Shown here: piece after piece, positions 45,529-53,479 of the stretch
Layout of the letters: every line of letters begins with the position of its first letter
How positions within the stretch are numbered: the first letter of the stretch is position 1
Source: Salipiger abyssi
GTDB lineage: Bacteria > Pseudomonadota > Alphaproteobacteria > Rhodobacterales > Rhodobacteraceae
Length of the DNA stretch: 64,000 bases
Reading direction: 5' to 3'
Assembly: GCF_001975705.1 (NCBI RefSeq)
Contig: NZ_CP015090.1
Coordinates: forward strand, 1 to 64,000
Program-made: the position numbers and the translations under genes
The notes under the pieces: generated by a model
Told to the model about the DNA's origin: nothing
The model's database searches: none
What the model saw: only the letters and a program-made list of their open reading frames with translations

Positions 45529-46686
45529 TCAGGCGCTCAGCGCGGCCTTGCCGGCCCGTTCCCGGGCGATGATGTTCTTCATGATGTGCGCGGTGCCGTC
45601 GCCGATCTGGAGGCCCAGCACGTCACGCAGACGCTGCTGGAACGGCAGATCGTCGGCATAGCCCGCATGGCCGTGGATCAGCAGGCAGGCATGGATCGCC
45701 TCATAGGCCAGAAGCGGCGGCCACCATTTGGTCATCGCGGCTTCGGCGGTGTGCGGCAGGCCCTTGTCCTTGAGCCAGAGCGCGTTCATCGACATCAGCC
45801 GCGCCGCCTCGACCTTGGTGTCGAAGTCGGCGAGCTGATGGGTGACGCCCTGAAAGGCGCCCAGCGGTTTGCCAAAGGCGCGGCGCTCGCCGATATAATC
45901 CCAGGTCTCGTCCAGGCTCTGACGTGCGGTGCCAAGCGCCTGAAGCCCGATCAGCGAGCGCGAGAAATCGAAGCCCTGCATGACCTGGGCAAAGCCCTTG
46001 CCCTCATCGCCCAGCAGATACTCCGCCGGCACCCGCACGTTGTCGAACCAGATCGAGCCATGACCCACCGAGTTCTGCCCGCAATTGGAGAACTTCGACG
46101 TGGTGATCCCCGGCGCATCCAGCGGCACAAGCACCGCCGAAACCCCGCGCGCCCGGTCCTCTGCCGTGCCTGTGCGGGCGAAGGTCACCACGCCCTTGGC
46201 GATCTGGTTGGCGGAAATCGAGGTCTTTTCGCCGTTGAGGATATAGTGATCCCCGTCGCGCTCCATCTTGAGCCCGAGATTGGCGGCGTCCGATCCGCCC
46301 CTGGGTTCGGTCAGCGCGATGGCCAGCATATGCTCGCCCGCGATGAGGCCCGGAAGCCAGTCGCGCGCCACTTCGGGTCTGGCGAACTGCTTGAGGATCT
46401 GGCCGTTCAGCGAGGCGAGCAGCGGCGCATAGCCGAATGTGAAATCCGCGCGGCCGATCTCTTCGATGATCACGCCGGAATAGGTCACCTCGGCGCCCAT
46501 GCCGCCGAATTCCTCGGGCAGTTCCGGCGCGATGAGGCCCAGCTCGCCCATCTCGCGCAGAAGCGCCATGTCGAACCTGCCCGATTTCTCGCGCTCCATA
46601 TAGCCCGGCGCCACCCGCTCCTGCGCGAATTTGCGGGCCAGATCGCGGATCTGGGTCAGTTCCTCGGTGTCGAAAATCGTCTGCAC
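45529..46686 (-). CDS. aliB: Cyclohexanecarboxyl-CoA dehydrogenase-like acyl-CoA dehydrogenase with Asp at the catalytic-base position
   Basis: 385-residue FAD acyl-CoA dehydrogenase. The start is a GTG at 46686 behind GGGAGGA; there is no ATG near. TEPRGGSDAANL and the C-terminal HGHAGYADDL are family landmarks. Where most acyl-CoA dehydrogenases have YEGT with the catalytic Glu, this protein has GDGT with Asp363 (codon GAC, plus-strand 45598-45600), which I checked on the sequence. It should introduce the ring double bond (cyclohexanecarboxyl-CoA to cyclohex-1-ene-1-carboxyl-CoA). It lies between badI and aliA homologues; electrons go to the EtfAB encoded downstream. Confidence 0.88.
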   Translation of the reverse strand: MQTIFDTEELTQIRDLARKFAQERVAPGYMEREKSGRFDMALLREMGELGLIAPELPEEFGGMGAEVTYSGVIIEEIGRADFTFGYAPLLASLNGQILKQFARPEVARDWLPGLIAGEHMLAIALTEPRGGSDAANLGLKMERDGDHYILNGEKTSISANQIAKGVVTFARTGTAEDRARGVSAVLVPLDAPGITTSKFSNCGQNSVGHGSIWFDNVRVPAEYLLGDEGKGFAQVMQGFDFSRSLIGLQALGTARQSLDETWDYIGERRAFGKPLGAFQGVTHQLADFDTKVEAARLMSMNALWLKDKGLPHTAEAAMTKWWPPLLAYEAIHACLLIHGHAGYADDLPFQQRLRDVLGLQIGDGTAHIMKNIIARERAGKAALSA

Positions 46687-46714
46687 GCTGTCCTCCCTCA
46701 GCAAACTTCCAGTG

Positions 46715-46735
46715 CCCCCGGCGCAAGGCCGGGGG
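46715..46735 (-). other. Perfect 8-bp GC stem-loop between badI-like and aliB-like genes
   Basis: CCCCCGGC, 5-base loop, GCCGGGGG, in the 58-base gap and just before the GTG start of the aliB-like gene. No T-run. It may set the relative expression of the two halves of the operon. Confidence 0.5.
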
Positions 46736-46744
46736 TGGCGGGGA

Positions 46745-47527
46745 TCACTTCCCGAATTTGCGGAAATCGGGTTTGCGCTTTTCCTTGAAGGCGATGCCGC
46801 CTTCCTTGCTTTCGTCGGTGTCGTAGTAGAGCGACAGCCCCAGCATCCCGAGCCCCGCGATGCCGCGCTGATGTTCGGTGTCCATGTTGAAGCTGCGCTT
46901 GGCGAGCGCGATGGCCGTCGGCGACCGGTCCATGATCTCGGCGCACCAGCCTGCGACCTCGGCGTCGAGCTCCTCATGCGGCACGACCTTGTTGACCAGC
47001 CCCATCTCCAGCGCTTCCTGCGCGGTGTAGCGGCGGCACATGTACCAGATCTCGCGCGCCTTCTTTTCGCCGACGATGCGCGACAGAAAGGCGGTGCCAA
47101 AGCCGGGATCGACCGAGCCGACCTTGGGGCCGACCTGGCCGAACACCGCGCGGTCGCCCGCGATGGTCATGTCGCAGATCGTCGCCAGCACATTGCCGCC
47201 GCCGATGGCAAAGCCCTGCACCTTGGCGATGACCGGCTTGGGGATGTCGCGGATGATCGAATGCAGATCCTCCATCGGCAGGCCGATGGTGCCGCGCCCG
47301 TCATATTGCCCCTCATGCGCCGACTGGTCGCCGCCGGTGCAGAAGGCCTTTTCGCCCGCGCCCGACAGCACCACCACGCCGACGGATTTGTCCCAGCCCG
47401 CGGTGTTGAAGGCGTCGATCAGCTCTTCGCAGGTCTTGCCGCGAAAGGCGTTGTATTTGTCGGGGCGGTTGATGGTGATCCAGGCCGCGCCGTCTTTGAC
47501 CTCGTACAGAATATCTTCGTAGCTCAT
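46745..47527 (-). CDS. badI: 2-Ketocyclohexanecarboxyl-CoA hydrolase
   Basis: 260-residue crotonase-superfamily ring-opening hydrolase. Its whole course (DILYEVKDGAAWITINRPDKYNAFRG, GVVVLSGAGEKAFCTGGDQ, KPVIAKVQGFAIGGGNVLATICD, FGQVGPKVGSVDPGFGTAFL, REIWYMCRRYTAQEALEMG) matches the BadI branch near MenB. It hydrolyses 2-ketocyclohexanecarboxyl-CoA to pimeloyl-CoA, the committed ring-opening step. It follows the badH homologue by 13 bases. Of all genes here this one identifies the pathway best. Confidence 0.93.
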   Translation of the reverse strand: MSYEDILYEVKDGAAWITINRPDKYNAFRGKTCEELIDAFNTAGWDKSVGVVVLSGAGEKAFCTGGDQSAHEGQYDGRGTIGLPMEDLHSIIRDIPKPVIAKVQGFAIGGGNVLATICDMTIAGDRAVFGQVGPKVGSVDPGFGTAFLSRIVGEKKAREIWYMCRRYTAQEALEMGLVNKVVPHEELDAEVAGWCAEIMDRSPTAIALAKRSFNMDTEHQRGIAGLGMLGLSLYYDTDESKEGGIAFKEKRKPDFRKFGK

Positions 47528-47540
47528 GTCCGGCCCTCCC

Positions 47541-48314
47541 TCAGCCGTGCATCGTCAGGCCGCCGGAGACCGACAGCACCTGGCCGGTGATGAACCCGGC
47601 ATCGTCGCTTGCGAAAAAGGCGATGGCGCCCGGCAGATCGCCCGGCAAACCCAGCCGCCCCATGGGCACCGCCCGCGTGAAGGCGGTGCGCAGCTTTTCC
47701 TTGTCGCCCGCCGCCTCCATGAAGGCGTCGAGCATGGCGGTATCGGTCACGCCGGGGCAGACCACATTGACGCTGATGCCCTGACGGGCATGTTCGCGGG
47801 CGATGGTCTTGGAAAAGGCGATGACGCCGGCCTTGCAGGCGGCATAGACCGACTCTCCCGACGACCCGCCGCGTGCCGCGTCAGAGGCCAGCGAGACGAT
47901 CCTGCCCGCCTTGCGCTCGGCCATAAGCGCCAGCACCGGATGGGTGATGTTCAGCACCCCGCGCAGGTTGATGTCGATGATCTTGGTCCAGAATTCCGGG
48001 CCGCTTTTCAGGAAGGGCGTGAAGATGTCCCAGCCCACCCCATTGACCAGCACGTCGATGGGCCCAAGCTCGGCCTCGATCCGCGCCACGGCCGCCGCCG
48101 TCGCCTCCGCATCGGTCAGATCGACCGCCACGGCGAGCCCTTCGCCGCCGATCCCGGCGATCTGCGCCACGACGGTTTCCGCCGCCGCCTGATTCAGATC
48201 GACCACCGCAACGCGGGCGCCTTCCTCGGCAAAGCGCAAACAGGTTGCTGCACCGATGCCGCCACCGCCGCCGGTTACGACAACAATTTTACTTTTCAGA
48301 CCTCTCACGAACAT
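47541..48314 (-). CDS. badH: 2-Hydroxycyclohexanecarboxyl-CoA dehydrogenase
   Basis: 257-residue SDR from the ATG at 48314 behind AGGAG. Motifs TGGGGGIG (14-21), NGVG in place of NNAG (91-94), Ser144, Tyr157, Lys161 (ESVYAACKAGVIAFSKT). The stretch GWDIFTPFLKSGPEFW and RIVSLASDAARGGSSGES follows the BadH pattern rather than general FabG. It oxidises 2-hydroxycyclohexanecarboxyl-CoA to the 2-keto thioester that BadI opens. First gene of the leftward 11-gene unit, 210 bases from the divergent MarR gene. Confidence 0.92.
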   Translation of the reverse strand: MFVRGLKSKIVVVTGGGGGIGAATCLRFAEEGARVAVVDLNQAAAETVVAQIAGIGGEGLAVAVDLTDAEATAAAVARIEAELGPIDVLVNGVGWDIFTPFLKSGPEFWTKIIDINLRGVLNITHPVLALMAERKAGRIVSLASDAARGGSSGESVYAACKAGVIAFSKTIAREHARQGISVNVVCPGVTDTAMLDAFMEAAGDKEKLRTAFTRAVPMGRLGLPGDLPGAIAFFASDDAGFITGQVLSVSGGLTMHG

Positions 48315-48440
48315 TCTCCTTCCAGGTCGCATGGCGCGCGGGAAATCGCGGAAACTTGGCTATTTAAGCCGGATTTCGTGGTTTGCCTCCCAACGCCACA
48401 GCTCCTCAACGTGACAAAGCCAACCTGACTCGGCTCGCAT

Positions 48441-48464
48441 TTTATGTCAAGCTATTTACATTAA
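48441..48464. promoter_or_regulatory. Spaced element TTTATG-N8-TTTACATTAA in the badH/marR promoter region
   Basis: Same words with the same 8-base spacing occur at 50384-50407 in front of the badK homologue. The ends TTTATG and CATTAA form an imperfect inverted repeat over 12 bases, a shape used by MarR dimers. It lies centrally in the 210-base divergent gap, so it could control both directions. Confidence 0.7.
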
Positions 48465-48524
48465 TATTTCGACCAAGAGAGCATTTCGTTGACGCGCCAG
48501 CGAAATCCCGCCAGAGTCCAAGAC

Positions 48525-49028
48525 ATGGACCAAACCGCGCCCCCACAGGCCGATCCGCAGATCGACGATCTGGCGAACCGGCTGTTCTTCCGGCTCTACC
48601 AGTCGGCAAATCTGCTGCACAAAAGCGGCACGAAAGCGCTGGAAGAAACCCACATCACCACCCAGCAATGGGCGATCATCGGCGCGCTCACCCGCCCCGG
48701 CGTCGAAGCCGGAATCGCGGTGGGAGAGTTGTCGCAGTTTCTCATGGTCAGCCGGCAGAACCTCACGGGGATCCTGTCACGGCTTGAACGCGACGGGCTG
48801 ATCGAGCGGGTGACCTCGCCCAGCGATGCGCGCAGCCGGCTGATCCGGCTGTCCGAGCGCGGTCGCGCTCTGTGGCGCAACGATATGGCCAGGCTTATCT
48901 CCGGGTTCTACGACGCCGCGCTGGACGGATTTTCCACCACCGACAAGATCCACACGATCCACTATCTCGACCGGCTGCTGGAGAACATGAAGCACCTCGA
49001 CCCGGAGGCCGAGGCGGATCCGTCATAG
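48525..49028 (+). CDS. badR: MarR-family regulator, BadR-like
   Basis: 167 residues from the ATG at 48525 (an earlier in-frame ATG at 48489 is possible; neither has a strong ribosome site). The winged helix is about 52-120: TTQQWAIIGALTRPG, VGELSQFLMVSRQNLTGILSRLERDGLIERVTSPSDARSRLIRLSERG. MarR repressors are released by small aromatic or alicyclic acids or CoA esters; BadR does this for the ali/bad genes in Rhodopseudomonas palustris. The position divergent from badH is the expected one. Its 3' end overlaps the convergent dehydrogenase gene by 6 bases. Confidence 0.88.
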   Translation: MDQTAPPQADPQIDDLANRLFFRLYQSANLLHKSGTKALEETHITTQQWAIIGALTRPGVEAGIAVGELSQFLMVSRQNLTGILSRLERDGLIERVTSPSDARSRLIRLSERGRALWRNDMARLISGFYDAALDGFSTTDKIHTIHYLDRLLENMKHLDPEAEADPS

Positions 49029-50189
49029 GCCGAGACGCGCGCGGGCCTCGGCGGCCATGGTCCGGGCGATGATGCCCTGCTGGATCTGGGTCGTGCCCTC
49101 ATAGATGCGGAACAGCCGCGCGTCGCGAAAGAGCTGCTCGGCGCGGTATTCGCGGATATAGCCCGCGCCGCCATGCACCTGCACATTGCGGTCGGCGACC
49201 CGCCCCACCATTTCCGAAGCGAACATCTTGGCGCAGGAGGCAAGCGTGGCCACGCTCTCGCCCGCATCGCGGCGGCGCGCCGCATCCTCGACCATGGCGC
49301 GCGCGGCATAGGCCTCGGCCCGGCTGTCCGCGAACATCACCTGAAGCATCTGGAAATCGGCGATCGGCTTGCCGAACTGCTTTCGCGTCACCGCATAATC
49401 CATCATGTCGTCCATGATCCGCTCGGCCAGCCCGACGCAGGCGGCGGCGATGTGCAGCCGCCCCTTGTCGAGCACCTTCATCGCGGTCTTGAACCCCATA
49501 CCCTCGACACCGCCGATCAGCGCGGAAGCCGGCACCCGGCAGTTCTCGAAGATCACGTCGCAGACATGCGCGCCCTGCTGGCCCATCTTCTTTTCCGGCC
49601 TGCCGGTCGACAGGCCCGGCAGCCCCGCCTCGACCGCGAAGGCCGACACACCCTGCGCGCCCTTCTGCGCCGGATCGGTGCGGGCCATCACCGTGAACAG
49701 CCCCGCCAGCGGCGCATTGGTGATGTAGCGCTTGGTGCCGTTCAGGATATAACTGTCGCCGTCGCGCAGCGCGGTCGTGCGCACCGAGCCTGCATCCGAA
49801 CCGACATCCGGCTCGGTCAGCGCGAAGGAGCCGATCAGCTCACCCGACGCGATGCGCGGCAGATATTGTGCCTTTTGCTCGGGCGTACCGTCGATCACGA
49901 GCCCCTGCGAGCCGATGCCGACATTGGTGGCAAAGAGCGACCGGAAGGCCGGCGCGGCACGGCCGATCTCAAAGATCAGCGCCGCCTCTTCCGACATGGT
50001 AAGCCCCAGCCCGCCGAACTCCTCGGGAATCGACAGGCCGAAGAGGCCCAGCTCCTTCATCTCCTCGACGATCAGGTCGGGGATCGAATCGCTTTCAGCG
50101 ACCTCCGCCTCGGCGGGTAACAGCCGCTCGTCGACAAAGCGGCGAATGGTTGCAACAAGTTGCTCGCGCGTCTCCAGGTCCAGAGTCAT
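49023..50189 (-). CDS. Acyl-CoA dehydrogenase (second, with normal Glu base)
   Basis: 388 residues from the ATG at 50189, 8 bases after GGAGGAGG (the ATG at 50204 lies before that site). LTEPDVGSDAGSV, FGKPIADFQMLQVMFADSRAEAYAARAMV and the catalytic Glu364 in FRIYEGTTQIQQ are intact. It oxidises an acyl-CoA to the 2-enoyl-CoA with ETF as acceptor. It could be the pimeloyl-CoA dehydrogenase of the lower pathway, or a BadJ-type cyclohexanecarboxyl-CoA dehydrogenase; the normal Glu contrasts with the AliB homologue. It is a single gene facing left, with its own AT-rich promoter. Confidence 0.87.
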   Translation of the reverse strand: MTLDLETREQLVATIRRFVDERLLPAEAEVAESDSIPDLIVEEMKELGLFGLSIPEEFGGLGLTMSEEAALIFEIGRAAPAFRSLFATNVGIGSQGLVIDGTPEQKAQYLPRIASGELIGSFALTEPDVGSDAGSVRTTALRDGDSYILNGTKRYITNAPLAGLFTVMARTDPAQKGAQGVSAFAVEAGLPGLSTGRPEKKMGQQGAHVCDVIFENCRVPASALIGGVEGMGFKTAMKVLDKGRLHIAAACVGLAERIMDDMMDYAVTRKQFGKPIADFQMLQVMFADSRAEAYAARAMVEDAARRRDAGESVATLASCAKMFASEMVGRVADRNVQVHGGAGYIREYRAEQLFRDARLFRIYEGTTQIQQGIIARTMAAEARARLGL

Positions 50190-50218
50190 CGCATCCTCCT
50201 CCATCAGTATTTAAGCAA

Positions 50219-50236
50219 ATATATTGTCATATATTG
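50219..50236. repeat. Tandem ATATATTG repeat, 10-bp period
   Basis: ATATATTG (50219-50226), TC, ATATATTG (50229-50236): two identical 8-mers exactly one helical turn apart, 30 bases upstream of the dehydrogenase start at 50189. The same region reads TTTAAG-N8-TTGTCATATA (50210-50233), a weak match to the spaced element found at 48441 and 50384. Confidence 0.55.
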
Positions 50237-50383
50237 ATGTTACGCAAGAGACTTTCTCTTTTCTCCGCCACAACGCACCGCAGACGCGCACCCTTCATTC
50301 ACGGAAAATCATGGCAATAAACCCGAATCTCCAGGCCACACGCGACCGCAAAACTGCGCCATCACAAGTACAGGCTTGCCACA

Positions 50384-50407
50384 TTTATGCAAATCTGTTT
50401 ACATTAA
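50384..50407. promoter_or_regulatory. Spaced element TTTATG-N8-TTTACATTAA upstream of badK-like gene
   Basis: Second copy of the element at 48441-48464: both words and the 8-base gap are identical while the gap sequence differs (CAAATCTG here, TCAAGCTA there). It lies about 175 bases before the start codon at 50583. Confidence 0.7.
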
Positions 50408-50582
50408 ATTCAAGAGGGAGGAGACGGATGACGGCAACCATGCCGCACCGGCGGAGCCGTGACGGCTGCGCGGCGGGAGCGATCATTCAACCGAAACCGG
50501 ATGACGGCATCACCCGATGGCCGCGGCCCGCATCAACCTGCCATCCCCAGACAGGCCCCTCCCTGCACAGAGGAGTTTCCAG

Positions 50583-51368
50583 ATGAAAGACCTGCCCTAC
50601 GAGACCGTGCTCACGGAAACCGACGGGCCCGTCGGCATCCTGCGGCTGAACCGGCCCGAGGCGCTGAACGCGCTGAACACGCAGATCACCACCGAGATGC
50701 ATGCCGCGCTCGATGCGTTCGAGGCCGATGACGCCATCCACGCCATCGTCATCACCGGCAGCGACACCGCCTTTGCCGCCGGCGCCGATATCAAGGAGCT
50801 GCGCGACAAGACCATGGTCGAGGTCTGGGACGAAAACCTCATCACCGCCACCTGGGAACGCGCCGCCTCCTGCCGCAAGCCGACCGTGGCGGCTGTCTCG
50901 GGCTTTGCCATGGGCGGCGGCTGCGAGCTGGCGCTGATGTGCGACATCATCGTCGCCTCCGAGACCGCGCGCTTTGCCCTGCCGGAAACGAAGATCGGCG
51001 TGATCCCTGGCGCGGGCGGCACCCAGCGGCTGACCCGCGCGGTGGGCAAGGCCATCGCCATGGACATGATCCTGTCGGGCCGCCCGATGACCGCCGAGGA
51101 AGCGCTGGCGCGCGGGCTGGTCAGCCGCGTCGCCCCCGTCGAAAGCTATCTGCAAGAGGCCGTAACGCTGGCGCAGGAGATCGCGCAAAGCTCGCGCCCG
51201 ATCCTGCGCATGGCGAAAGAGGCGGTGAACCACGCTTACGAGACCCATCTCGCCGAAGGCATCCACCTCGAGCGCCGCCTGCTCTACGCGACATTCGGCA
51301 CCGAAGACCGCCGCGAAGGCATGAGCGCCTTTGCCGAAAAGCGCCCGCCGCAGTTCCGGCATCGCTAA
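50583..51368 (+). CDS. badK: Enoyl-CoA hydratase, probable cyclohex-1-ene-1-carboxyl-CoA hydratase
   Basis: 261-residue crotonase-family hydratase from the ATG at 50583 behind AGAGGAG. FAMGGGCELALMCD and FALPETKIGVIPGAGGTQRLTRAVGK carry both catalytic glutamates, so it is a true hydratase. General enoyl-CoA hydratases look alike; the assignment to the BadK step rests on its place in the cluster and on the promoter element it shares with badH/marR. It would form 2-hydroxycyclohexanecarboxyl-CoA for BadH. A hairpin follows its stop. Confidence 0.85.
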   Translation: MKDLPYETVLTETDGPVGILRLNRPEALNALNTQITTEMHAALDAFEADDAIHAIVITGSDTAFAAGADIKELRDKTMVEVWDENLITATWERAASCRKPTVAAVSGFAMGGGCELALMCDIIVASETARFALPETKIGVIPGAGGTQRLTRAVGKAIAMDMILSGRPMTAEEALARGLVSRVAPVESYLQEAVTLAQEIAQSSRPILRMAKEAVNHAYETHLAEGIHLERRLLYATFGTEDRREGMSAFAEKRPPQFRHR

Positions 51369-51771
51369 GCGCACCGGGCAAGAAATCTGCAATCGGCAAA
51401 GACTGACCCGGGGCGCCAACACCCGCCGGGTCAGGGAGAGGAGACAGTCGGAATGCCCGTACTATTACAAATCGCTCCGCCTGCTGCCGCCCTGCATCGG
51501 CCAAGGGCGCCTCCGTCGCGGCGACTGTAAACCGACACGAAAAGTACAACTTTTTTCCGCCTTTTTTCCATTCAGGCAATGCCGGTTTTTTGGGAGTGTC
51601 AGGGAGGGATCGCGCCGCGTCTGCACCGTTGCGCGACCATGGGAGGAAAGCCTTGGCGGAACAGACTTTCGCGCGCCCTCGGGTCGCGCCGCAAAGACCT
51701 ATTGACCGCGCGCCGCGTGGCGCCGGGCACGCAGAGAGTGCTTCGCAAGACCAGATCACAGGGAGGATATC
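51369..51771. other. Non-coding interval before the TRAP operon
   Basis: About 400 bases. It begins with a stem-loop after the badK-like gene. An AT-richer stretch near 51535-51580 contains AAAAGT-ACA-ACTTTT (51541-51555), a 15-base dyad that may be part of the TRAP promoter. Frames crossing it show no recognised family. Confidence 0.45.
51403..51434 (+). terminator. Stem-loop downstream of the badK-like gene
   Basis: CTGACCCGG / CCGGGTCAG, a perfect 9-bp stem with a 14-base loop, 35 bases after the stop. No T-tract follows, so termination may need Rho, or the element may only stabilise the transcript. Confidence 0.45.
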
Positions 51772-52848
51772 ATGATCATCAAAAAGACACCCGCCGCTTC
51801 GCTTGGGCTCGCTGCCGCCGTTGCGGCCACGCTCACCGCCTCTGCCGCAATCTTCGCTCCCGGCGCCGCCGCGGCGGCCGAGGTCGAGGGCCCGAAGGTC
51901 AAATGGCTGGTCTCGCTCTGGGGCGCCCGGCGCGGCTTTACCGAGGGCGTCGAGGGGCTGAAGGACTACCTTGCCGAAAAGACTGACGGCAATTTCGAGC
52001 TGTCGCTGGAATATGGCGGTGTGCTTTCGGACCCGAAGGAAAATATCGACGGGCTCCAGCTCGGTGCCTTCGAGGCGGCCACGGTCTGCCCGTTCTATCA
52101 CCCCGACAAGACGCCCGCCTCCATGGGGCTCAGCCAGGCCTTCCTGCCGCTGCCGAGCTTCGAGGCGCAGTACAGGGTCTATGCGGAATATCTCAAGCAT
52201 CCGGCGGTGCATGAAGAATGGGACAAGTGGAGCGCCACACCGATCATGTCGGCGCTGATGCCCAACTACGAGGTCATGGGCCGGGGCGAGGCGCCGACGT
52301 CTCTGGCCGATTGGGAAGGCAAGCGGATCAACGCATCCGGCGGCCACGCGGCGCTGATGGAGGCGCTCGGCGCCGTGCCATCGACCATGCCGGCACCCGA
52401 TCTCTACAACTCGCTGGAGCGCGGCGTGATCGACGGCATCGCCTATCCCTACACCTACGCCTTTGTCTCCTACCGGTTTCACGAGCTGTCGGGCTGGGTG
52501 ACCGACGCATGGAACCTGGGCACCATCCAGTGCACCGTCGCGGCCAACACCGATGCCTATAACGCCCTGCCCGATCAGTACAAGGCGCTGCTCGAAGAGG
52601 CTGTGCCCGCCGCCTACGCCCATCAGATCGCGGCTTATGAAGAGATCGACGCCGCCAATGAAAAAGAGTTCGAGGCGCTCGGGCTCGAACGCATCGCGAT
52701 GACCGATGACATCAAGGCGGCGCTGGAAGCGGCGGTGAAGCCGAGCTGGCAGAGCTGGATCGACGATGTCACCTCCAAGGGCTTCCCCGGGCAGGAGCTG
52801 TTCGACCTGATCATGTCGGAAGCCGAAAAGGCACAGGCCGGTCAGTAA
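51772..52848 (+). CDS. TRAP transporter substrate-binding protein (DctP family)
   Basis: 358 residues with a signal peptide of about 35 (long Ala-rich core ending GAAAAA), start behind GGGAGG. ENIDGLQLGAFEAATVCPFY and LADWEGKRINASGGHAALMEALGAVPSTMPAPDLYNSLERGVIDG are typical DctP segments; the conserved Arg that binds a carboxylate would lie near KRINASG. TRAP receptors mostly bind organic acids. It is next to the ali/bad-type cluster and heads the operon with ring-modifying enzymes, so an alicyclic carboxylate is a fair guess. A hairpin separates it from dctQ. Confidence 0.92.
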   Translation: MIIKKTPAASLGLAAAVAATLTASAAIFAPGAAAAAEVEGPKVKWLVSLWGARRGFTEGVEGLKDYLAEKTDGNFELSLEYGGVLSDPKENIDGLQLGAFEAATVCPFYHPDKTPASMGLSQAFLPLPSFEAQYRVYAEYLKHPAVHEEWDKWSATPIMSALMPNYEVMGRGEAPTSLADWEGKRINASGGHAALMEALGAVPSTMPAPDLYNSLERGVIDGIAYPYTYAFVSYRFHELSGWVTDAWNLGTIQCTVAANTDAYNALPDQYKALLEEAVPAAYAHQIAAYEEIDAANEKEFEALGLERIAMTDDIKAALEAAVKPSWQSWIDDVTSKGFPGQELFDLIMSEAEKAQAGQ

Positions 52849-52859
52849 CAGACACACGA

Positions 52860-52880
52860 CCGGCGGCCCTGCGCCGCCGG
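52860..52880 (+). other. Perfect 8-bp stem-loop after the TRAP binding-protein gene
   Basis: CCGGCGGC, 5-base loop, GCCGCCGG, starting 12 bases after the stop, in the 60-base gap before dctQ. Same position as the hairpins at 22003 and 29863. Confidence 0.65.
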
Positions 52881-52908
52881 CCGGAACGACGACGGGAGGA
52901 GCCGGCGG

Positions 52909-53469
52909 ATGCGGGCAATCATCGAAACACTCGACAAGGCGCTTGGCGTGGTGGAACGGTTTGCCGCGCTGATCGCGGGGCTGCTGATCCTGGCGCTGAT
53001 GTCGCTGGTCTGCGCCGAGGTGCTGGGCCGCGGCCTTTTCAACCATGCCATTCGGGGCTCCATCGACATCGTCGAACAGCTCATGGTGGCGCTGGTGGCT
53101 TTGGGCATCGCCTATTGCCAGAGCCATTTCGGCAATGTCCGGATGACGCTGGTCAGCGACCGCTGCCGGGGCCGCGCGAAATGGCTGTCAGAGCTTTTCG
53201 CGCTCGCCGTCGCGCTGTTTGTGGTGGTGATCCTCACCAAGGGCAGCTGGCTGAACTTCATGCGCTCCTGGAACAATGGCGGCGACACGCCCGAGATCGG
53301 TATTCCGCTCTGGCCCGGCATCCTGCTGGTGACCTGCGCGCTAGGGCTGCTGGCGCTGCGGCTGGCGCTGCAATCGGCAGAGGCGCTGCGGCTGCTGGCA
53401 CAGCCCGGCGATGGTTCGAAGCTTTTCGGCCATCCGGCGGACGCCATCGAAACCACCCCCTACGAATAA
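52909..53469 (+). CDS. TRAP transporter small permease (DctQ)
   Basis: 186-residue membrane protein with four hydrophobic segments, the standard DctQ build. Start behind GACGGGAGG. The stretch SIDIVEQLMVALVALGIAYCQSHFGNVRM is a recognisable family part. It forms the membrane complex with the DctM protein encoded 10 bases downstream. Confidence 0.9.
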   Translation: MRAIIETLDKALGVVERFAALIAGLLILALMSLVCAEVLGRGLFNHAIRGSIDIVEQLMVALVALGIAYCQSHFGNVRMTLVSDRCRGRAKWLSELFALAVALFVVVILTKGSWLNFMRSWNNGGDTPEIGIPLWPGILLVTCALGLLALRLALQSAEALRLLAQPGDGSKLFGHPADAIETTPYE

Positions 53470-53479
53470 GGCCCGCATC

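Larger units (their letters stand above)
50190..50582. promoter_or_regulatory. Divergent promoter region, acyl-CoA dehydrogenase / badK-like
   Basis: 393 non-coding bases. The left end (50207-50236) is strongly AT-rich and contains a tandem 8-base repeat. The right part holds the spaced element at 50384-50407. A ribosome site CAGAGGAG lies before the badK-like start. No open frame here looks real. Confidence 0.65.

Noticed and set aside
51541..51555. AAAAGT-ACA-ACTTTT dyad considered as a Rho-independent terminator
   Set aside because: The stem is only 6 pairs and AT-rich, and it is over 170 bases from the preceding gene; more likely a promoter-region dyad for the TRAP operon.
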